Source of the DNA: Vescimonas coprocola
GTDB lineage: Bacteria > Bacillota > Clostridia > Oscillospirales > Oscillospiraceae
Reading direction: 5' to 3'
Length of the DNA stretch: 64,000 bases
Assembly (NCBI RefSeq): GCF_018408575.1
Contig: NZ_AP023418.1
Coordinates: forward strand, 2,012,415 to 2,076,414
Part shown: piece by piece, positions 61,092 to 64,000 of the stretch
How positions within the stretch are numbered: position 1 is the first letter of the stretch
Layout: every line of letters begins with the position of its first letter
Made by a program: the position numbers and the translations under genes
Notes under the pieces: model-generated
Told to the model about the DNA's origin: nothing
Seen by the model: only the letters and a program-made list of their open reading frames with translations
The model's database searches: none

Positions 61092-62106
61092 ACTGACCCA
61101 TGTGAGCCTGTTTTCCGGCATTGGCGGTCTGGACCTGGCGGCGGAGGCTGCCGGGTTTGAAACCGTCTGCCAGTGTGAGTGGGCGGATTTTCCGCACGCC
61201 GTCCTCTCCGCACGATGGCCGGATGTTCCCAGGTTCCGGGATATTACTACTTTCACGAAGGAGGCGTTTTTTGAAAAAACAGGACTTGAAACAGTTACCG
61301 TTATCTCAGGCGGCTTTCCCTGTCAGCCCTTCTCCACCGCCGGAAAACGGAAGGGCTTTGCGGATGAACGCTACCTGTGGCCGGAAATGTGCCGCGTTAT
61401 TACCGAGCTGCGGCCCCGTTGGGTGCTTGGGGAAAATGTTGCTGGCTTCATCAATATGGGGCTCGACAAAACGATCTTTGACCTGGCAAAAGCGGGATAC
61501 GCTGTTCTCCCATTCGTATTTCCGGCTTGCGGCGTCGGCGCATGGCATGAGCGCCAGCGAACTTTTATCGTCGCGGCTGATGTTTCCCACACCCCTTGCC
61601 TCCGACAACAACACCGCCAGGGATGCGGCAAGCCTGGATGTGTTCCTGTCGGACAATGGGATATTCCGCAAGCGGAACCGAAACGGGGCGATTTGGAGCC
61701 TCAGTCTGTCGGCGGCGGTGTTCTATCTGACCCCGGTGGCGTCGGACGGTTTCCGCTCGACCTTGAAGCCGTCGGCCTTCGATCCGGCGAAGAAGGACGG
61801 GAACCTTTCAGCGCAGATCATCTCCCAGGAACGGCCGGTGTCCGAAACATCGGCGCTGAACCCGGATTGGGTGGAATGGCTCATGGGCTTCCCGAAAGGA
61901 TGGACGGACGTAAACTCTGGGCCGCTGAACCGGAAGGAATCCCCCGCATGACTGAGCGCATGGATGACCGGGCACTGCGGCTGAAAACTTTGGGAAATGC
62001 GGTCTGCCCGCCCCAGGCCTATCCCATTTTTCGCTATATCGCCATGATCGAGAATGGAACCTGCGGCGACTTCTGCCCCTATGGAAAGGAAGGTGACTGC
62101 CTATGA
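61084..62106 (+). CDS. C5 cytosine DNA methyltransferase with a frame-switched middle region
   Basis: The open frame gives 340 residues. Motif I (SLFSGIGGLDLAAEAAG), motif IV with catalytic Cys80 (GGFPCQPFSTAG), ENVAGF and, at the end, LGNAVCPPQAYPIF are all in this frame. Between about 61575 and 61948, however, the +1 frame reads as a methylase target-recognition region (MFPTPLASDN, YLTPVASDGFR, LNPDWVEWLMGFPKGWT) and has 82% G/C third positions over 65 codons against about half in the annotated frame. The middle therefore looks shifted by two opposite indels. Function of the present protein is doubtful. Confidence 0.75.
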   Translation: MNKLTHVSLFSGIGGLDLAAEAAGFETVCQCEWADFPHAVLSARWPDVPRFRDITTFTKEAFFEKTGLETVTVISGGFPCQPFSTAGKRKGFADERYLWPEMCRVITELRPRWVLGENVAGFINMGLDKTIFDLAKAGYAVLPFVFPACGVGAWHERQRTFIVAADVSHTPCLRQQHRQGCGKPGCVPVGQWDIPQAEPKRGDLEPQSVGGGVLSDPGGVGRFPLDLEAVGLRSGEEGREPFSADHLPGTAGVRNIGAEPGLGGMAHGLPERMDGRKLWAAEPEGIPRMTERMDDRALRLKTLGNAVCPPQAYPIFRYIAMIENGTCGDFCPYGKEGDCL

Positions 62107-64000
62107 GGGAACTGAAAGCAACCGATAAGATCACGCAGAAAATGACCCGTGACGGTGCGGTATCCGAAAATCTTGCCACGGGAGAGGTGGAACATATCAG
62201 CAGCCGGGAGCCGGAAACGGAGTTGTCCGCTTCTTCGGAAGAATCTGCTGGCGCGGCTGCTGACCTTGCCCTGCGTGCAGCGGAGCACCATGAGAAGAAA
62301 ACCGCACGAAAGGCGGAAAAGGCTGACGCCCAGGCGGTGCGGGACGGCTCTGCCGCAAGGCGGCGCCCGTCCTCCCGTCTGCAATTCACCGAGGAAGAAC
62401 GTGCCGATCCCGCACTTGGAAAGTACATCGACCATTCCGACCGTGCGGCGGACAGGCTGGACGCGGCAAAGGCCGCTATCCCCACAAAGAAAGCTCTCCG
62501 TACCGAGCGTGTTTTTGACGAGACAGCCGGAAAAGGCAAAACGCAGCTTCACTTTGAAGAAGTGGAGAAACGCCCCAACGGACGCCTGCGGCACAATCCG
62601 CTTTCTCGGCCGGTCCATGAGATTGTCCACGCTGCCCACGCGAAGGTGCATGAGGTAGAGCAGGAAAATGTGGGTGTAGAGGCCGGACACAAAGGCGAGG
62701 TGTTGACGGAACGCGGGTTTGCCTATGGAAAGGGCAAAGTCCGTGCCGCCGTCCACCATCACCGCACAAAGCCCTGGCGTGACGCGGCGAAGGCAGAGCA
62801 GGCTTCTTTTAAGGCAAACGCCGACTACCTTTACCAAAAGGCACTGCATGATGATCCTGCATTGGCAGCTTCTAACCCGGTATCCCGCTTTCTGCAGAAA
62901 CAGCGGATCAAGCGGAACTATGCAAAGGAGCTGCGGCAGGCGGAGAAAACCGCAAAGAACACCGCAGCTACGGCGAAAAGTGCGGCGCAGAAAGCAAAGG
63001 ACGCCTTCAAGGAAACATTCCTCTACATCAAACACCATAGCCGGGCGGTTCTGCTGGTGATCGGCATTGGTGCCTGTGTTGCCCTGCTGTTTGGCGGGAT
63101 ATCTTCCTGTTCCATGATGGCGGGCTCCGGCGTGGGCGGTGTATTCACTTCCTCTTATCTCTCCGAAGACACGGATATGCTGGCTGCGGAGGCGGCCTAC
63201 TGCGAATTGGAGCAGGAGCTTCAATATGAGCTGGACCACTATGAGGCTCTGCACCCCGGATATGACGAATACCGTTTTGATCTGGACGAGATCGAGCATG
63301 ACCCTTATGTGCTGATCTCCATTCTCACGGCGTTCCATGAAGGGGTGTTCACCATCGACGAGGTTCAGGCGGAGCTGCAAATGCTCTTTGAAAAACAGTA
63401 CATCCTGACGCAGACCGTGGAAGTGGAAGTGCGCTATCGGACGGAAACACGGACAGACAGCGAGGGAAATGACTATGACGTGGAAGTACCGTATAACTAC
63501 TATATCTGCAATGTGAAGCTGGAAAACTTCGATCTTTCCCATGTGCCGGTCTACATCATGGACGAAGAAACGCTTTCCCTGTATGCGGTCTATATGGCAA
63601 CGCTGGGGAACCGGGAAGATTTGTTCCCCGGCTCCGGCTATGTAGACAAGTACACCAAACCACCCACCACCTATGATATTCCGCCTTCCGCACTGGAAGA
63701 TGAAACCTTTGCGGCGCTCATTACCGAGGCGGAGAAGTACATCGGCTATCCCTATGTATGGGGCGGCAGCAATCCGAACACTTCTTTTGATTGCTCCGGC
63801 TTCGTATCCTGGGTGCTGACGCAAAGCGGTGTCTGCAATACGGGCAGGCTGGGAGCCCAGGGGCTCTACAACATTTCCACCCCGGTATCCTCTGCCAACG
63901 CAAGGCCCGGCGACTTGATCTTTTTCGTCGGCACTTACGATACGCCGGGTGTTTCCCATGTGGGTATCTATGTGGGCGGTGGAAAAATGCTGCACTGCGG
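62103..64000 (+). CDS. NlpC/P60 peptidoglycan hydrolase of the conjugation channel (ICE2, partial)
   Basis: The window ends inside this gene; 632 residues are visible. A charged N-terminus, one membrane helix (VLLVIGIGACVALLFGG), an extracellular linker and a C-terminal C40 domain with catalytic cysteine in TSFDCSGFVSW and histidine in VSHVGIYVGG match the ICE1 protein at 29295. ATG 62103 overlaps the methylase stop (ATGA), and AAGGAAGG lies upstream. Confidence 0.87.
   Translation, partial: MRELKATDKITQKMTRDGAVSENLATGEVEHISSREPETELSASSEESAGAAADLALRAAEHHEKKTARKAEKADAQAVRDGSAARRRPSSRLQFTEEERADPALGKYIDHSDRAADRLDAAKAAIPTKKALRTERVFDETAGKGKTQLHFEEVEKRPNGRLRHNPLSRPVHEIVHAAHAKVHEVEQENVGVEAGHKGEVLTERGFAYGKGKVRAAVHHHRTKPWRDAAKAEQASFKANADYLYQKALHDDPALAASNPVSRFLQKQRIKRNYAKELRQAEKTAKNTAATAKSAAQKAKDAFKETFLYIKHHSRAVLLVIGIGACVALLFGGISSCSMMAGSGVGGVFTSSYLSEDTDMLAAEAAYCELEQELQYELDHYEALHPGYDEYRFDLDEIEHDPYVLISILTAFHEGVFTIDEVQAELQMLFEKQYILTQTVEVEVRYRTETRTDSEGNDYDVEVPYNYYICNVKLENFDLSHVPVYIMDEETLSLYAVYMATLGNREDLFPGSGYVDKYTKPPTTYDIPPSALEDETFAALITEAEKYIGYPYVWGGSNPNTSFDCSGFVSWVLTQSGVCNTGRLGAQGLYNISTPVSSANARPGDLIFFVGTYDTPGVSHVGIYVGGGKMLHC

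Larger units (their letters stand above)
52586..64000 (+). mobile_element. ICE2, second Tn1549/CTn-like element (left part)
   Basis: From the tRNA half onward plus-strand genes again give RepA-like, PcfB, T4CP, Maff2, VirB6, PrgI, VirB4 and NlpC/P60, homologous to ICE1 gene by gene but more GC-rich and without ParA/ParB at this end. A cytosine methylase gene is added between VirB4 and NlpC. The element continues past the window; its topB, helicase, relaxase and integrase are not seen. Confidence 0.85.

Noticed and set aside
61121-61951. The +1 frame of the methylase region as a separate gene
   Set aside because: Its first part is out of phase with the catalytic motifs and there is no start signal; only the middle part looks coding.
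1-64000. Antibiotic-resistance cargo such as van or tet genes
   Set aside because: None of the open frames resembles a known resistance protein despite the Tn1549-like backbone.

Overview
The window reads as gut Clostridia (Lachnospiraceae/Oscillospiraceae type) accessory DNA. AGGAGG-type ribosome sites, frequent TTG starts, and the gene families (Maff2, PrgI, DUF4315/DUF4366, TnpV/TnpW, PcfB, YodL, large SNF2-methylase proteins) are those of Tn1549/CTn-like integrative conjugative elements (ICEs). No rRNA, intact tRNA, CRISPR array or recognisable antibiotic-resistance gene was seen.

Layout: (1) 1-1714, plus strand: the end of a toxin-like protein, a small unknown gene, a DUF1292 gene and an M48 membrane protease. 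(2) 1993-52173, minus strand: ICE1. In transcription order it carries a leader with promoter and attenuator, small Cys-rich genes, RepA-like/ParA/ParB, DUF3846 and other accessory genes, PcfB, the coupling protein (T4CP), Maff2-VirB6-PrgI-VirB4-NlpC/P60, DUF4315, DUF4366, an AAA/DUF4143 gene, topB, LPD/YodL/TTRAP genes, a 2776-residue methylase-helicase, MobC and a relaxase. (3) Two smaller elements, each with its own large serine recombinase, are nested in ICE1 genes: IME1 (14888-25396, about 10.5 kb) splits topB at a GA dinucleotide, and IME2 (36556-46146, about 9.6 kb) splits the T4CP gene at GG. In both cases joining the outer fragments restores an uninterrupted reading frame. (4) 52586-52631: the 3' half of a tRNA-Arg(CCU) gene, probably an attachment site. 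(5) 52869-64000, plus strand, more GC-rich: the first part of ICE2, with an HTH gene, a RepA-like gene, PcfB, an intact T4CP, Maff2, VirB6, PrgI, VirB4, a cytosine methylase and an NlpC/P60 protein that runs off the window.

How it works together: ICE1 has the parts of a self-transfer system (relaxase and MobC process DNA, the T4CP delivers it, VirB4/VirB6/PrgI/NlpC build the channel), but its T4CP and topoisomerase are cut by IME1 and IME2. The two IMEs share a chassis (tnpW at one end, tnpV plus recombinase at the other, matching terminal signals) but carry unrelated replication and relaxase modules: CHC2 plus VapE plus MobV-like in IME1, TOPRIM/RepA-helicase plus MobA/MobL in IME2. Both are mobilizable rather than conjugative and would need a channel in trans, possibly that of ICE2. 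IME1 also carries small exported or membrane cargo genes arranged as cassette-like units with near-identical promoters and duplicated flanks.

The most unusual signals are a tnpV gene encoded in a second frame inside the linker of the ICE1 helicase, the cassette-like cargo units of IME1, a cytosine methylase whose central region has switched reading frame, and the way each IME recombinase is coupled or fused to the gene it interrupts.
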